Of a DNA stretch of 15,280 bases, positions 14,742 through 15,280 are shown one piece after another. The stretch is from HGM04593 sp045654645 (GTDB taxonomy: Bacteria; Bacteroidota; Bacteroidia; Bacteroidales; Bacteroidaceae). The notes under the pieces were generated by a model, which made no database searches, was not told the origin of the DNA, and saw only the letters and a program-made list of their open reading frames with translations. The position numbers and the translations under genes are program-made. The DNA is taken from the NCBI GenBank assembly GCA_045654645.1, contig JAZONR010000062.1, positions 1-15,280 of the forward strand. Reading direction: 5' to 3'. How positions within the stretch are numbered: position 1 is the first letter of the stretch; the number at the start of each line of letters is the position of its first letter.

Positions 14742-15224
14742 ATGGCAACAGAACTAAAAAACCTTTCACAATATGACCCCACGAAGGTGGCCAACGGCAA
14801 GGGCCGCAAGGTTGGCATTGTATATGCCGAGTGGAACGATGAGATAACATACGCCCTTCGCGACGGCGCAGTGAAGACACTTGTTGAAAATGGCGTTGAT
14901 GAGAATGACATCACCCTCGCCAGTGTACCCGGCAGCTTTGAACTTATCTTTGGAGCATCTCAAATGGTTAAGAGCGGAAGCTATGATGCTGTTATTGCCA
15001 TAGGATGCGTCATTCGTGGCGATACCCCGCATTTTGACTACATCTGCGAAGGAGTTACAGCCGGCCTGGCAAAGCTCAATGTAGAGTTTAATGTGCCTGT
15101 AATCTTTGGCCTCATAACAACCAACAACCTTCTGCAAGCCCAGGAGCGCGCCGGCGGCCGCCTTGGCAACAAGGGCGACGAGTGCGCTGTTACAGCGTTG
15201 CAGATGATGGCACAGTTTAAGTAA
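14742..15224 (+). CDS. ribH: 6,7-dimethyl-8-ribityllumazine synthase
   Basis: Penultimate enzyme of riboflavin synthesis: it condenses the ribityl-aminouracil intermediate with 3,4-dihydroxy-2-butanone 4-phosphate to give lumazine, which riboflavin synthase uses. It normally forms hollow 60-mer or pentamer assemblies. The product is 160 aa, typical. Motifs: VPGSFEL (62-68), GCVIRGDTPHFDY (88-100) with the catalytic His97, FGLITTNN (122-129) and RAGGRLGNKGDECA (136-149). The ATG at 14742 lies 18 bases after an intrinsic terminator and no TAnnTTTG promoter is visible in between. No FMN riboswitch fits in the 70-base gap. The remaining bases 15225-15280 hold no gene start that I can see. Confidence 0.97.
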   Translation: MATELKNLSQYDPTKVANGKGRKVGIVYAEWNDEITYALRDGAVKTLVENGVDENDITLASVPGSFELIFGASQMVKSGSYDAVIAIGCVIRGDTPHFDYICEGVTAGLAKLNVEFNVPVIFGLITTNNLLQAQERAGGRLGNKGDECAVTALQMMAQFK

Positions 15225-15280
15225 GAAGAGACTGAAAGCGCATTGTAAGGCCTTGCGCGGGCAGCACACAATAGGGAGAC

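Noticed and set aside
15238..15258. GCGCA/TGCGC stem after ribH as a terminator
   Set aside because: Only a 5-bp stem, and no T-run follows before the window ends.
14766..15269. 167-aa minus-strand ORF opposite ribH
   Set aside because: Shadow of ribH, whose motifs are all present on the plus strand.

Overview
The window looks like ordinary chromosomal DNA from a member of the Bacteroidales (Bacteroides/Prevotella-like). Three observations support this. The protein sequences of ObgE, Hpt, FolD and Ffh read like Bacteroidales versions of those families. Two families known mainly from this group are present (DUF4831 and DUF3256). Upstream regions carry the Bacteroidota -7 promoter motif TAnnTTTG, and starts are preceded by A-rich sequence rather than a Shine-Dalgarno. 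Genus and species cannot be set from the sequence alone.

Layout. Bases 1-219 hold almost three copies of an 80-bp tandem repeat, possibly continuing beyond the left edge. Bases 312-2709 (minus) carry hpt-adk-obgE, with a stem-loop between adk and obgE. Diverging from hpt is a plus-strand unit at 2941-7399: a secreted DUF4831 protein, ffh (signal recognition particle GTPase), folD (one-carbon folate enzyme) and an exported CapA-family protein. It meets head-on a six-gene minus-strand unit (12284 down to 7396): NupG-like nucleoside transporter, bifunctional nuclease (DUF151 plus UVR), rsmE, truA, an EamA permease and a secreted DUF3256 protein. The last five genes of that unit overlap each other by 1 or 4 bases. 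Next, recF-dciA (minus, 13781-12382) forms a replication/repair pair. Diverging from recF is a membrane-anchored TPR protein (14009-14671), then an intrinsic terminator and ribH (lumazine synthase).

Most genes are housekeeping: nucleotide salvage and balance (hpt, adk, nupG), ribosome and rRNA/tRNA maturation (obgE, rsmE, truA), protein targeting (ffh), cofactors (folD, ribH) and DNA maintenance (recF, dciA). I see no phage, transposase, CRISPR, toxin-antitoxin or secondary-metabolite genes, and no convincing new multi-gene system. The items most worth a second look are the 80-bp repeat, the wobble-paired hairpin between adk and obgE, the terminator placed just before ribH, the convergent operons sharing a TTAA stop, and the uncharacterised DUF4831 and DUF3256 proteins.
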